This document shows, one piece after another, positions 53,542 through 62,339 of a stretch of 64,000 bases of DNA. How positions within the stretch are numbered: the stretch's first letter is position 1; the number at the start of each line of letters is the position of its first letter. Origin of the DNA: Rhizobium phaseoli (lineage in GTDB: Bacteria; Pseudomonadota; Alphaproteobacteria; Rhizobiales; Rhizobiaceae); the NCBI RefSeq assembly GCF_010668805.1, contig NZ_WUFT01000002.1:368673-432672 (forward strand), read 5' to 3'. The translations under genes were made by a program, and so were the position numbers. The notes beneath the pieces were generated by a model that saw only the letters and a program-made list of their open reading frames with translations, was not told where the DNA came from and made no database searches.

Positions 53542-54393
53542 TCATCTCGCCTTCGGCAGCCTGTCGCGGTCGAGCAGACTGCGGGATACCCGGTCGAGCA
53601 GCAGGGCGACTGCGACGATCGCCAGGCCTGCTCTCAAGCCAAGGCCCATCTCCATGCGCGTCAGGCCGCGCGTCACCTCAGCGCCGAGGCCGCCTGCGCC
53701 GACCAGGCCGGCCAATACGACCATCGCCAGCGACAGAAGAATGCATTGGTTGAGCCCGACCAGCAGCGTTTGCTTGGCCAAGGGGATTTCAATCTTCCAG
53801 AGGATCGAGCGCGGCGGCGCGCCGATGGCGCTGCCGAGTTCGATGAAGACCTTCGGCACCTGATTGAAGGCCAGCGTCGTCAGGCGGAGCATCGGCGGAA
53901 TCCCATAGACGATGGTGGCGATGATTGCCGGCACCCGTCCGAGGCTGAAGATCATCACCGCTGGAATGAGGTAGACCCATGGCGGTACGGTCTGCATGAC
54001 GTCGAGAACCGGGCGGACCACCGCCTCCAATGTCTTGTAACGTGAGCACAGGACGCCGATCGGGAAGGCGATGAGCACGGAGATCAGGACGGCGACAGTC
54101 ACCAGCGAAAGGGTCTGCATCGATGCCGTCCACAGCCCGACTAGCAGGCAGAAGCCAAGGCAAAGGCCTGCCAGGATTGCCGCGCGAACGTTGACGACGA
54201 AAAATGCGAGGAGGACGACGATCGCAATCAGCGCATAGGGCGGCACGAAAAGCAATGCCGCCTCGAACCCGGAAAGCACCGCTTCGACCACGGAACTGAT
54301 GGCCGCAAACAGCGGATGAAGGTTGGTGTTGAGCCAATCGACCGATGGCGCCAGGAAAGCGCCGGGCGAAAACTGAAAGGTTGACGGGTTCAT
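53542..54393 (-). CDS. ProU-type betaine ABC transporter permease (second)
   Basis: A 283-residue ProW/OpuAB-type permease with six or seven membrane segments. The binding-protein-dependent signature is ELGSAIGAPPRSILWKIEIPLAKQTLLVGLNQ. It overlaps the other permease by ATGA, so the channel is probably a heterodimer, which is less usual than the homodimer of ProW. Confidence 0.9.
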   Translation of the reverse strand: MNPSTFQFSPGAFLAPSVDWLNTNLHPLFAAISSVVEAVLSGFEAALLFVPPYALIAIVVLLAFFVVNVRAAILAGLCLGFCLLVGLWTASMQTLSLVTVAVLISVLIAFPIGVLCSRYKTLEAVVRPVLDVMQTVPPWVYLIPAVMIFSLGRVPAIIATIVYGIPPMLRLTTLAFNQVPKVFIELGSAIGAPPRSILWKIEIPLAKQTLLVGLNQCILLSLAMVVLAGLVGAGGLGAEVTRGLTRMEMGLGLRAGLAIVAVALLLDRVSRSLLDRDRLPKAR

Positions 54394-55238
54394 GACTTCC
54401 TCCCTGCTCCCAGCCGAGCGGCGCTCTGGGTTATTCGGTCAAGCACCATAGTCAGTACCACGATGGCGATCGCTCCGTTGATGGAGGTGGCGATGTCGAG
54501 TGTCCTGATCGCGCCGTAGATCGTCTCTCCGAGCCCGCCGGAACCAACGATGCCGGCGATGACGACCATGCCGAAGGCCATCATCAGGCTTTGATTGATG
54601 CCTGCCATGATGCTCGGCAACGCAAAGGGAAGGCGGATCTTGAAAAACATTTTTGCCGGCGTGGTCCCAAGCGCCTCGCCAAGCTCGATGAACTCCTTGG
54701 GAGTCATGCGGATACCGAGCGAGGTCAGCCGGATTGCCGGCGGCACGGCGACGATCACGGTGGCGATCAGCGCTGTGGCCGGTCCGTAGCCGAGCAGAGC
54801 GATCGCCGGCAGCAGGTAGATATAGGGCGGAAGCGTCTGGATGAGATCGAGGCCGGGCTCCATGAAACGATCGAGCGCCGTGAAAAAGCCGGCGGCGATG
54901 CCGATCGGGATGCCGATCGCCAAGGCGATCGCGGTCGCAGTCAGGACCAGAGCCAGGGTGCTCATCGTCTGCGGCCAGAGCCCCATCGAAAAACAAAGCG
55001 CCAACGCGACGCAGCTCAAGAGGCCGAACCAGAGATTGACCACCCGCCAGCCGATGAGCGCAACGACCAGGGCGATCACGTAGAATGGCGGAAGCTGCAG
55101 GAGCCAGAGGATGCCATCATAAAGCCCTTCGAGAACCTGTCTGATATAGTCGAAGAGGGTTTCCCCGTTGTCGCTCACCCATTCGAGCGCGGAGTCCGTC
55201 CACTCGTCGAAGAAATCGGTGAAGGCTGAACTATCCAT
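54390..55238 (-). CDS. ProU-type betaine ABC transporter permease (first)
   Basis: A 282-residue permease with an acidic N-terminal segment (MDSSAFTDFFDEWTDSALEW), several membrane helices and the coupling motif ELGEALGTTPAKMFFKIRLPFALPSI. GGAGGTGAT eight bases upstream fixes ATG 55238; a start at 55253 would sit before the Shine-Dalgarno. It is likely the partner of the next permease. Confidence 0.9.
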   Translation of the reverse strand: MDSSAFTDFFDEWTDSALEWVSDNGETLFDYIRQVLEGLYDGILWLLQLPPFYVIALVVALIGWRVVNLWFGLLSCVALALCFSMGLWPQTMSTLALVLTATAIALAIGIPIGIAAGFFTALDRFMEPGLDLIQTLPPYIYLLPAIALLGYGPATALIATVIVAVPPAIRLTSLGIRMTPKEFIELGEALGTTPAKMFFKIRLPFALPSIMAGINQSLMMAFGMVVIAGIVGSGGLGETIYGAIRTLDIATSINGAIAIVVLTMVLDRITQSAARLGAGRKS

Positions 55239-55259
55239 GTCAATCACCTCCAATTGGGG

Positions 55260-56351
55260 TCACGCCGCCGTGAGATCGTGGGCGGAGGTCCCCTTGACGC
55301 CCATCAGCAGGCTGCGCGGCGTGACCACGCCGACGACCTGATCGTTGTCGACGACGGCGATGGCGTCGCGCTCCGACTGCATCGTCAAAGAGATAAGCTC
55401 GTCGATATCGGCATCCGGCGTCGTGCGTACCAGCGATGCGATGTCGAAGTTCGGAGCGCTCTGCTGGAATTCGGCGACACTGCGCATGACGGAATGCGCC
55501 TTGATCAGATGAAGGCGGGATATGCCGGCGACGAATTCGGCGACATAGGCGTCGGCAGGATTGAGGATGATGTCCTCGGCCGTCCCGGTCTGGATGATGA
55601 CGCCGTCCTTCATGATCGCAATGCGGTCGCCGATGCGGATCGCCTCGTCGAGATCATGGGTGATGAAGACGGCGGACTTGCCCAGATCCTTGGTCAACTG
55701 ACGGAATTCATCCTGAAGCTGGCGCCGGATCAGGGGATCGAGCGCGCTGAACGGCTCGTCCATCAGAATGATCTCGGGGTCGGAGGCGAGCGCGCGGGCA
55801 AGCCCGACGCGTTGCTGCATGCCGCCGGAAAGTTCGTTGGGGTATCGGCTCACCCAGTCGGCGAGACCGACCTTCTCGAGGGCGGCAGCGGCAGTCCTGT
55901 TTCGCTCCGGCTTGGCAATTCCCTGGACTTCGAGGCCGAAGGCCGCGTTTTCGAGCACCGTCCGGTGCGGCAGCAGCGCGACGCTCTGAAAAACCATGCC
56001 GATATTCCTAGCGCGCATCTGCCTGAGATCGACGGGCGACAAGGAGGCGAGATCGCGTCCCTTGACGAGAACCTTGCCGGAGCTCGGCGTAATCAGCTTG
56101 TTGAGAAGACGAATGAGCGTCGATTTTCCGCTTCCCGACAACCCCATGATGCAGAAGATTTCGCCCCGCCGGACCTCGATGCTCGCATCGGAAACGCCGA
56201 CGACGCAATTGAATTCCTTGAGGACTTCTGTCTTGCCGAGGCCGCGCTCCTTGATCGATTTCATCGCCGCAGCGGATTTGCCTCCGAAGACTTTCCAGAG
56301 GGATTTGCAGTCGATCAGGACATCCTCGGCATCGATATTGGCGGTTTTCAT
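55260..56351 (-). CDS. ProU-type betaine ABC transporter ATPase with CBS domains
   Basis: A 363-residue ProV/OpuAA/ChoV-type ATPase. Walker A is GLSGSGKST, the Q loop is GMVFQSVALLPHRT, the signature is LSGGMQQRVGLARALASDP and Walker B is IILMDEPFSALDP. The C-terminal ~100 residues hold CBS-type sequence (DAIAVVDNDQVVGVVTPRSLL), which in OpuA relates to ionic-strength gating. It drives quaternary amine uptake. Confidence 0.92.
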   Translation of the reverse strand: MKTANIDAEDVLIDCKSLWKVFGGKSAAAMKSIKERGLGKTEVLKEFNCVVGVSDASIEVRRGEIFCIMGLSGSGKSTLIRLLNKLITPSSGKVLVKGRDLASLSPVDLRQMRARNIGMVFQSVALLPHRTVLENAAFGLEVQGIAKPERNRTAAAALEKVGLADWVSRYPNELSGGMQQRVGLARALASDPEIILMDEPFSALDPLIRRQLQDEFRQLTKDLGKSAVFITHDLDEAIRIGDRIAIMKDGVIIQTGTAEDIILNPADAYVAEFVAGISRLHLIKAHSVMRSVAEFQQSAPNFDIASLVRTTPDADIDELISLTMQSERDAIAVVDNDQVVGVVTPRSLLMGVKGTSAHDLTAA

Positions 56352-56402
56352 AGCGATCCCCTTTGAGCCAATGGCGCTGGCTTCTTCATTAGGCGTCAGG
56401 TT

Positions 56403-56426
56403 GGCCGCCCGACGGATCGGACGGCC
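56403..56426 (-). terminator. Intra-operon hairpin after the betaine-binding protein gene
   Basis: GGCCGCCCGA (56403-56412) and TCGGACGGCC (56417-56426) form a ten-pair stem with one mismatch and a four-base loop, between the binding-protein and ATPase genes. It probably limits downstream expression or protects the binding-protein mRNA. Confidence 0.55.
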
Positions 56427-56435
56427 ATGATGCGA

Positions 56436-57287
56436 CTACTTCTTCTTGATGTTTTCCCAGCGCTTGATCAGGTCCGCATGGCTGCCGATCCAATCCTGCA
56501 CGGCCTGGTCCATGGTCTTGCCGTCCTTGACTTCACCGTTGATGGTGGTGATGTCGGCGATCGGCACGTAGACGCTGGCCATGACTTCGCGGGCATGCGG
56601 GTTCTCTTCGGAGAAGCCCTTATGGCCGATCCAGTAGTAGCTCTGCGGCGGCGGGAACACGCCCTTCGGGTCCTTGAGGTACTTGACCTCGTACTTCTGG
56701 ACCATCCACGACGGCTCCCAGATCGTGACCGCAATCCACTCCTTGCGATCATAGGCGGATTTCAGGGCCGCCGTCATCGCGGCCGTGCTGCCCTCGACGA
56801 GCTGGAGCTTGAGGCCGTAATCCTTGACCGCATTCGCCGTATCGCGCATCAGGCCAGCACCCGGCTCGATGCCGATAATCTTGCCGCCAAATTTGTCGGC
56901 ATTTTCATTGAGCTGTTCAAGCGAGTCGATCGGAACATATTTCGGAACGGCGACGCCCTGATAGAGGCCGTGCGAAACCGGTGAAATCTTCTCGAGACGG
57001 TTCTTGTTCTTGTCCCAGTAATCCTGCGCGACGTAGTCTGTCTGTGAGGTGAGAGCCTGGATATCGCCCTTGGCAAGAGCGGCATAGGCGATGCCCCATT
57101 CGGAGAACTCGGTCACCTTGACGGTGTAACCGGCATCTTCGAGAACCTTCTTGGTAATGCCTGTGATCGGGGTCAGGTCTTCCCACGACATCGTGCCCAG
57201 ATTGATCGTCTTTTCCTCAGCGCGAGCAGGAAGGATGCTGATCCCTATTACCGCAGCGGCGCAAAGCGCCTTCCACAAAATCTTCAT
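56436..57287 (-). CDS. Quaternary-amine substrate-binding protein (OpuAC/ProX-like)
   Basis: A 283-residue periplasmic binding protein. The Sec signal peptide is KILWKALCAAAVIGISILPARA with cleavage near ARA-EEK. The mature part has INLGTMSWEDLTPITGI and several Trp/Tyr residues (SYYWIGHKG, VTIWEPSWMVQKYEVKYL) as in the aromatic cage for betaines and choline. It heads the transport half of the operon and is followed by a hairpin. The exact ligand cannot be told; the operon suggests a proline-derived betaine. Confidence 0.9.
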   Translation of the reverse strand: MKILWKALCAAAVIGISILPARAEEKTINLGTMSWEDLTPITGITKKVLEDAGYTVKVTEFSEWGIAYAALAKGDIQALTSQTDYVAQDYWDKNKNRLEKISPVSHGLYQGVAVPKYVPIDSLEQLNENADKFGGKIIGIEPGAGLMRDTANAVKDYGLKLQLVEGSTAAMTAALKSAYDRKEWIAVTIWEPSWMVQKYEVKYLKDPKGVFPPPQSYYWIGHKGFSEENPHAREVMASVYVPIADITTINGEVKDGKTMDQAVQDWIGSHADLIKRWENIKKK

Positions 57288-57365
57288 TGTTCTTACTCCT
57301 GGTTTTCGTTCCCGTACTCATCGAAGTCTGCGGGCGGCAGTCTTCATATTGCGCGGGCCGAGGGA

Positions 57366-58712
57366 TCATCCCTCGCGGCCTGCACGCAATTCCTGAAAGC
57401 GGATGACCGAGTTGACGCCGAGCCACGCGATGGGCTCGGGCGGCAGCCTGGCCGGCTCCGGCTGGTTCTTGTATTTCTCAAGCTCGGGGCTGGCGGCGCC
57501 GGTCGCGAGATCGGCGGCCATCATGCCGGCAAAGGTGCTCTTGACGGTGCCGAGGCCATTCTCGCAGCAGGCCGAAAAAAGCCCTTCCTCGACCTCGCCG
57601 AATGCCGGCACATGATTTCTGGAGAGGCAGAGCGCGCCCGCCCAGCTATATTCCATCGGCAGGCGCTCCATCCCCGGAAAACGGGCATCGAACGACCGGC
57701 GCTGTTCGGCGGCGATTCCCGCAACGCGCTTTTCCGACACTTTCAGGCTCAGGTCATAGGTGAACCTCGTCCTGACGACGATCCTCGAAAGCCCATCCTT
57801 AGTGATCTTGCGCACCGTCGCGCCCATCGGGTCGGCCGGCAGCAGCGCCCAACGATCCACACCGGTGACATCGCCTGCGAATTCGTTCTGCGAAAAGGCC
57901 GAGGTCATCGACGCGTAGGTGAAGATGTGCATCAGCCGGCCGCGGAAATGGCCAAAGCTTTGAATATGGCCGTTGACGCCGAGAATGACCTTGGGCGCCG
58001 AAACGGAGCCGCGGGCGGTCTTCGCCTTCCAGGTCTTGCCTTCGCGCGAAAGCTCCAGCACCGGCGAGTGCTCGTGGATGGCAACCCTCAAATAGAGCCC
58101 GCGCGCCAGGCCTCTGATATAATCGGCCGGCTGGATCATCACCGCGCCCGGCGTGTAGAGGCCGCCGCGATAATAGTGCGAGCCGGTCATCTCCCGCATC
58201 TGGTCCGCATCGAGAACGCGATGCTCCTCGCCGATCTTCTCAAGCGACTTCCTATAATTGTCGTTGAGCCCCATGCCCCGGTCGGAGGCCGCCGCATTCA
58301 CCTTGCCCGAGGGGTCGAAGGTTTCCCGGGACAGGCCGTATTCGGCCGCGACGTCGGCTGCGAAGGAAATCGCCAGGCGGTTCTGCCCGATCTCGTTCTT
58401 GGTCGCCTCTTCATCGGCCACCGAATACTCGCCCGAGGACAGGTTGTGCGGCACGTCGATCATGAAACCGGAATTCCGCCCAGCCGGACCCTTGGCAAGT
58501 TCGCGCGCCTCCAGGACGACGATCTTGTCCTCAGGCCGCGATTGCGAGAGGCGGCGCGCTGCCGACAGGCCGGCAAATCCGCCGCCGATGATCAGCCAGT
58601 CGGCGGTAACGTCGTGTTCAAGCGCCGTTACGGGAAAGGCGCGTTCGCTGGTCGCCTCCCATCCCGAAACGCCGGTGTCAGTCGGCAGGTGCTTGATCAC
58701 ATGGCGGCTCAT
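57366..58712 (-). CDS. FAD-dependent oxidoreductase (DAO family, PuuB/HypO-like)
   Basis: A 448-residue flavoprotein. FAD fold is ADWLIIGGGFAGLSAARRL (about 37-56), GPAGRNSGFMIDVPH follows, and the C-terminal loop is FSACCENGLGTVKSTFAGMM. It resembles gamma-glutamylputrescine oxidase and D-amino-acid oxidases. Next to a proline-racemase-family gene and a DapA-family lyase it may fill the HypO role, oxidising a D-hydroxyproline-type intermediate. It overlaps the aldehyde dehydrogenase by ATGA. Confidence 0.85.
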   Translation of the reverse strand: MSRHVIKHLPTDTGVSGWEATSERAFPVTALEHDVTADWLIIGGGFAGLSAARRLSQSRPEDKIVVLEARELAKGPAGRNSGFMIDVPHNLSSGEYSVADEEATKNEIGQNRLAISFAADVAAEYGLSRETFDPSGKVNAAASDRGMGLNDNYRKSLEKIGEEHRVLDADQMREMTGSHYYRGGLYTPGAVMIQPADYIRGLARGLYLRVAIHEHSPVLELSREGKTWKAKTARGSVSAPKVILGVNGHIQSFGHFRGRLMHIFTYASMTSAFSQNEFAGDVTGVDRWALLPADPMGATVRKITKDGLSRIVVRTRFTYDLSLKVSEKRVAGIAAEQRRSFDARFPGMERLPMEYSWAGALCLSRNHVPAFGEVEEGLFSACCENGLGTVKSTFAGMMAADLATGAASPELEKYKNQPEPARLPPEPIAWLGVNSVIRFQELRAGREG

Positions 58713-60226
58713 CGGATCGTCTCGTCGACGGAGCGCTCCGAAATGTCGATCCAGATGGTCTTGAGTTCGCAGTAATTGTCATGGGCGAAGACCGACTTGT
58801 CGCGCCCGCCGAAGCCGGACTCCTTGTAGCCGCCGAACGGCGTGGTGGCATCGCCCTCGCCGAAGCAGTTGACGGTGATCAGGCCGGCCCGGATGTCGCG
58901 GGTCAGCCGGATCGCATTGCGCAGGCTGCCCGTATAGACGGATGCCGTCAGGCCGTAATTGGTGTCGTTGGCCAAAGCGGTCGCCTCGGCCAGGGTGTCG
59001 AACGTCGTAACCGATAGGATCGGCCCGAAGATCTCCTCCTGGAACAGGCGGCTGGCCGGCGTCACGCCCTCGACCAACGTCGGCTCGATGAAGATGCCGT
59101 TATAGGTTTCACCGCCTTGGGTGACGGACAGCTTCTCCATCTTGGCATCGTCGAGGAAGGATTTCACCTTCTCGAAATGCGCTTTGCTGACCAGCGCGCC
59201 GATGCGGTTTTCGGGATCGAGCGGGTCGCCCGTCTTCCATTCGCGCATATAGGCGCCGATACGCTTCAGCAACTCGTCCTTGATCTTGGAGTGAACGATG
59301 AGACGCGACGTGGCCGAGCAATTCTCGCCCATGTTCCAGAAGGCGCCGTTGACGACCTGCTCGGCAACGAGATCCAGGTCCTCGGCATCGTCGAGAACGA
59401 CCGCAGGGTTCTTGCCGCCGCATTCGAGCACGACCTTCTTGAGATTTGAGTCCGCTGCATAACGCAGGAAGCGGCGGCCGGTCGGCGTCGAGCCGGTGAA
59501 GGCCACCATATCGACATCCATGTGTAGGCCGATCGGTTCGCCGACCTCCCCGCCTGAACCGGTGACGACGTTGAACACACCAGCCGGAATGCCGGCTTCA
59601 TGGGCAAGCTCGGCGACACGCAGCGTGGTCAGCGTCGTTTCCTGCGCCGGCTTGACGATGACCGAGCAGCCGGCGGCAAGCGCCGGGCCGATCTTCCAGG
59701 CCAGCATAAGCAGCGGGAAATTCCACGGCAGCACGCATCCGACGACGCCGATGGGTTCGCGCACGATCATCGTCAGCGCGTTGGCACCGACCGGAGCGGT
59801 GTTGTCATAGAGCTTGTCGATCAATTCCGCATGCCAGCGGATCGTATGAATGGTATCGGGAATATCGACCGTCTGGCATTCGCGCACCGGTTTGCCGCTA
59901 TCGAGGCTTTCCAGGACGGCAAACTCGTGCCTGTTCTGCTCCATGAGCTTGGCGAGCTTCAGCAGCACTTCCTTCCGCTCGCCCGGCGAGCGCAGCCGCC
60001 AGCGTCCATCGTCGAACGCTTGCCTCGCCTTCGCAACGGCGAAGTCGACGTCGCTGGAATCACAGGCGGCGATTTCGCCAAGGACCTCGCCCGTCGCAGG
60101 GTTCGTGGAGGTGAAGGTCTTGCCGGAGTTTGCCGGACGAAACGCGCCGTCGATGAAGGCATTCGTCGGAAACTGAAGCTCGGCGGCGATCGCCTTGTAT
60201 TCAGCGGCGGTCAAGGGTTCATGCAT
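58709..60226 (-). CDS. NAD(P)-dependent aldehyde dehydrogenase (PuuC/HypH-like)
   Basis: A 505-residue aldehyde dehydrogenase. PWNFPLLML, the general base Glu in VLECGGKNP and the catalytic Cys in NMGENCSATSR are intact. Close relatives oxidise gamma-glutamyl-aminobutyraldehyde; within this operon, oxidation of 2-oxoglutarate semialdehyde (HypH role) is likely. It overlaps the DapA-family gene by eight bases. Confidence 0.9.
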   Translation of the reverse strand: MHEPLTAAEYKAIAAELQFPTNAFIDGAFRPANSGKTFTSTNPATGEVLGEIAACDSSDVDFAVAKARQAFDDGRWRLRSPGERKEVLLKLAKLMEQNRHEFAVLESLDSGKPVRECQTVDIPDTIHTIRWHAELIDKLYDNTAPVGANALTMIVREPIGVVGCVLPWNFPLLMLAWKIGPALAAGCSVIVKPAQETTLTTLRVAELAHEAGIPAGVFNVVTGSGGEVGEPIGLHMDVDMVAFTGSTPTGRRFLRYAADSNLKKVVLECGGKNPAVVLDDAEDLDLVAEQVVNGAFWNMGENCSATSRLIVHSKIKDELLKRIGAYMREWKTGDPLDPENRIGALVSKAHFEKVKSFLDDAKMEKLSVTQGGETYNGIFIEPTLVEGVTPASRLFQEEIFGPILSVTTFDTLAEATALANDTNYGLTASVYTGSLRNAIRLTRDIRAGLITVNCFGEGDATTPFGGYKESGFGGRDKSVFAHDNYCELKTIWIDISERSVDETIR

Positions 60227-61130
60227 GATTGGCTCCCGACGTGATCTGGGCGACCGTGCGCTTCAATGTGGCGACGACGGTCTCAAGAGTTCTTTTCTCT
60301 TCGGAGTTCAGTCCACGCAGCGGCGCCCGCACCGGGCCGGCTTTGAGGCCGATGATTTCGCAGCCGTGTTTGATCGACTGGACGAACTTGCCGCATTCAA
60401 GGAAATCCATCAGCGGCAGCATTGCCGTCATGATCGCCCGGCCCTTGTCGAAGTTCTTTTCGAGGACGCAGGCCTCATAGAGAGCGACATGCTCGCGCGG
60501 GAGGAAGTTGGAGCCGGCGCAGACCCAGCTCTTCGCACCCCATGCGAAGAATTCGAGCGCCTGATCGTCCCAGCCGCAGGACAGCGCGATATGCGGAAAC
60601 TTCCGCGCGAGCCGATGAAGATTGCCCATATCGCCGGAGCTTTCCTTGATGGCGATGACGTTCTTCGATTTGCCGACGCGGGAGAAATACTCCTCGCCCA
60701 TCACCACGCCCATGCGGGCCGGATAGTTGTAGAGCATGATCGGCAGGTTGGCGGCGCGATCGACGGTCAGCGCATGGACGGCGTTTTCGCGTTCGGTCGG
60801 CAACGCGTAGGGCGGCGACGATACCAGGATCGCATCCGCGCCGATTTCCTTCGCCGCCTTGGCATATTCGACCGAATCTTCGGTGCGTGTGGCGCCGGTA
60901 CCGATGATGAGCGGCAGCCGCGTGCCGATCACTTCCTTCGCATAGGCCGCGAGTTCGGAACGCTCCTGACTGCTCTGGGCGTAGTATTCGCCCGTCGAAC
61001 CGCCGACGATGATACCGTGCACACCCGCCTCGATCAGCGACTCGATCACGGCGGCAAATCCGGCCCGGTCGATCTGTCCATCTTGATCGAGCGGCGTCAC
61101 GGCCGGCGTATAGATCCCCTCAAACTTCAC
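60219..61130 (-). CDS. DapA/NAL-family lyase (hydroxyproline-pathway deaminase HypD-like)
   Basis: A 303-residue class I aldolase of the dihydrodipicolinate synthase/N-acetylneuraminate lyase family. Visible are GGSTGEYYAQSSQER, the Tyr in MLYNYPARMG and the Schiff-base Lys in VIAIKESSGD. No lysine-biosynthesis genes are nearby. In hydroxyproline catabolism HypD of this family converts pyrroline-4-hydroxy-2-carboxylate to 2-oxoglutarate semialdehyde, which fits the oxidase and aldehyde dehydrogenase neighbours. Overlaps the GntR gene by ATGA. Confidence 0.87.
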   Translation of the reverse strand: MKFEGIYTPAVTPLDQDGQIDRAGFAAVIESLIEAGVHGIIVGGSTGEYYAQSSQERSELAAYAKEVIGTRLPLIIGTGATRTEDSVEYAKAAKEIGADAILVSSPPYALPTERENAVHALTVDRAANLPIMLYNYPARMGVVMGEEYFSRVGKSKNVIAIKESSGDMGNLHRLARKFPHIALSCGWDDQALEFFAWGAKSWVCAGSNFLPREHVALYEACVLEKNFDKGRAIMTAMLPLMDFLECGKFVQSIKHGCEIIGLKAGPVRAPLRGLNSEEKRTLETVVATLKRTVAQITSGANHA

Positions 61131-61843
61131 GGTGCCTTCTCCAATAATTGCGTGGCCGGAGCGCCGAGGAAGGCGTCCGCTTTCAGGCCTTGCGGAGCGA
61201 TGAACATCTCCATGTTCTCGCGGGACAATTCCCAGTGTTCGAAAACGAGATCGACGACGGCATTCTCGTCGTGAGCGCCGAGCGCTGCGATGAAGCCGTC
61301 ATGGTGGTCGACCGCCACCTGCAGCCGGCGCTTCATGTCCTCGTTCCTCGGCCGGAAAAACGTGTGGCCGATGCGCGCGTGATCGATGAGCAGCCGGCCG
61401 AGGCTCGGCTGCAGATAGACGTTGCCCGACATCTCGCCGAAGATCTCGTGAAAGCGATTGTTCTCCAGCACCATGGCCAGAGCGTCCGTGTCCTCGCTGG
61501 CGGCGCGAAAGCGCTCCTGGGTCTGCTTCAAGTCGACAAGCTGGGTGGGCTTGAAGTTCTGCACGGCGAGACGGCCGATCGCTGCATAGATCATCGGCGC
61601 AACGAGAAAGAAATTGCGCAGTGTGGAGTGGTTCATCGGGATGACCCGCGCACCCCTATTCTCGCGGATGTCGATATAGCCCTCGCCCGCCAGGCGGCGG
61701 AATATGTCGCGGACCGGCGTCCGGGAGAGCCCATATTTTTCGCTCAGACTGGCCTCGTCCAGATCGGCATCCGGGTCCAGCTCCATCGTCAGAATCCGGC
61801 GTTTCAGATCCTCGTAGAGATTGCTCTTGGGTGTCCTCGCCAT
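61127..61843 (-). CDS. GntR/FadR-family regulator of the betaine/hydroxyproline operon
   Basis: A 238-residue GntR protein. The winged helix is LYEDLKRRILTMELDPDADL, LSEKYGLSRTPVRDIFRRLAGEGYI; the C-terminal all-helical FCD domain has histidines in VDHHDGFIAAL for metal/ligand binding. It is the first gene of the long minus-strand operon and lies beside a 13-bp inverted repeat, so it is probably autoregulatory and controls the whole operon. Confidence 0.92.
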   Translation of the reverse strand: MARTPKSNLYEDLKRRILTMELDPDADLDEASLSEKYGLSRTPVRDIFRRLAGEGYIDIRENRGARVIPMNHSTLRNFFLVAPMIYAAIGRLAVQNFKPTQLVDLKQTQERFRAASEDTDALAMVLENNRFHEIFGEMSGNVYLQPSLGRLLIDHARIGHTFFRPRNEDMKRRLQVAVDHHDGFIAALGAHDENAVVDLVFEHWELSRENMEMFIAPQGLKADAFLGAPATQLLEKAP

Positions 61844-61905
61844 CGTCGATCTCCAGCCATTATTGCCCTACGCCATGACGATGGCACGGCTCTCAGAAGG
61901 AGTCA

Positions 61906-61936
61906 AATTATTGTGTACTTTGCGTACACAATAATT
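61906..61936. promoter_or_regulatory. GntR-type operator, 13-bp perfect inverted repeat
   Basis: AATTATTGTGTAC (61906-61918) and GTACACAATAATT (61924-61936) are perfect inverted repeats around TTTGC. The TTGTGTAC/GTACACAA core is typical of FadR/VanR-subfamily GntR sites. It lies 63 bases upstream of the GntR start. A related half site ATACACAAT occurs near 61948. Confidence 0.8.
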
Positions 61937-62237
61937 ATTCCTAAGATACACAATATCGCGAAGGCACACGAAGCCGTTGCCGGTCAGGCGTCATTTCAAT
62001 TCCGAGGTGAGAGATTGCCTTGCGACCGATACGCGGATTTGGCCGAAACTGCGTGCAATTCCTTCTGGAAACCTGCGTCGGCCGTCTGGGAGTTCTTCTT
62101 GGCGGGTTGTCAGCGCCTTCGGCGCGTCAACGCCAATCATCGGGCGTCGAAAGCCGGCCGCGGCACGGCTGCACGCCGCCATCTGCGCTGATGGCGGCGG
62201 TTTTATTAGGACCGCCTAGGCCAGCGTCCCCATTAGA

Positions 62238-62337
62238 GCAATTCCAGCAAAAATGTGAAGCGGTTTTGCGTCCGGAATTGCGTAAAAACAAAGAGATAGA
62301 GCATTTCCGTGATTCGAGGAAAAACGGAAATGCTCTA
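62238..62337. repeat. RIME-like intergenic palindromic repeat, copy 2
   Basis: Two adjacent stem-loops: GCAATTCC (62238-62245) with GGAATTGC (62274-62281), and a perfect 14-bp pair TAGAGCATTTCCGT (62297-62310) with ACGGAAATGCTCTA (62324-62337). This is the shape of rhizobial RIME/mosaic elements. GAATTGCGTAAAAACAAAG (62275-62293) recurs inverted at 33639-33657. It lies just after the gfa stop and could also act as a terminator for gfa. The remaining stretch 61937-62237 shows no gene. Confidence 0.75.
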
Positions 62338-62339
62338 GA

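Noticed and set aside
55254..56366. Plus-strand open frame over the betaine ABC ATPase
   Set aside because: It is the reverse of a gene with all ATPase motifs and lacks recognisable domains.
57612..58775. Plus-strand open frame over the FAD oxidoreductase
   Set aside because: Shadow of the flavoprotein gene, rich in Arg/His/Asp repeats typical of antisense reading in GC-rich DNA.
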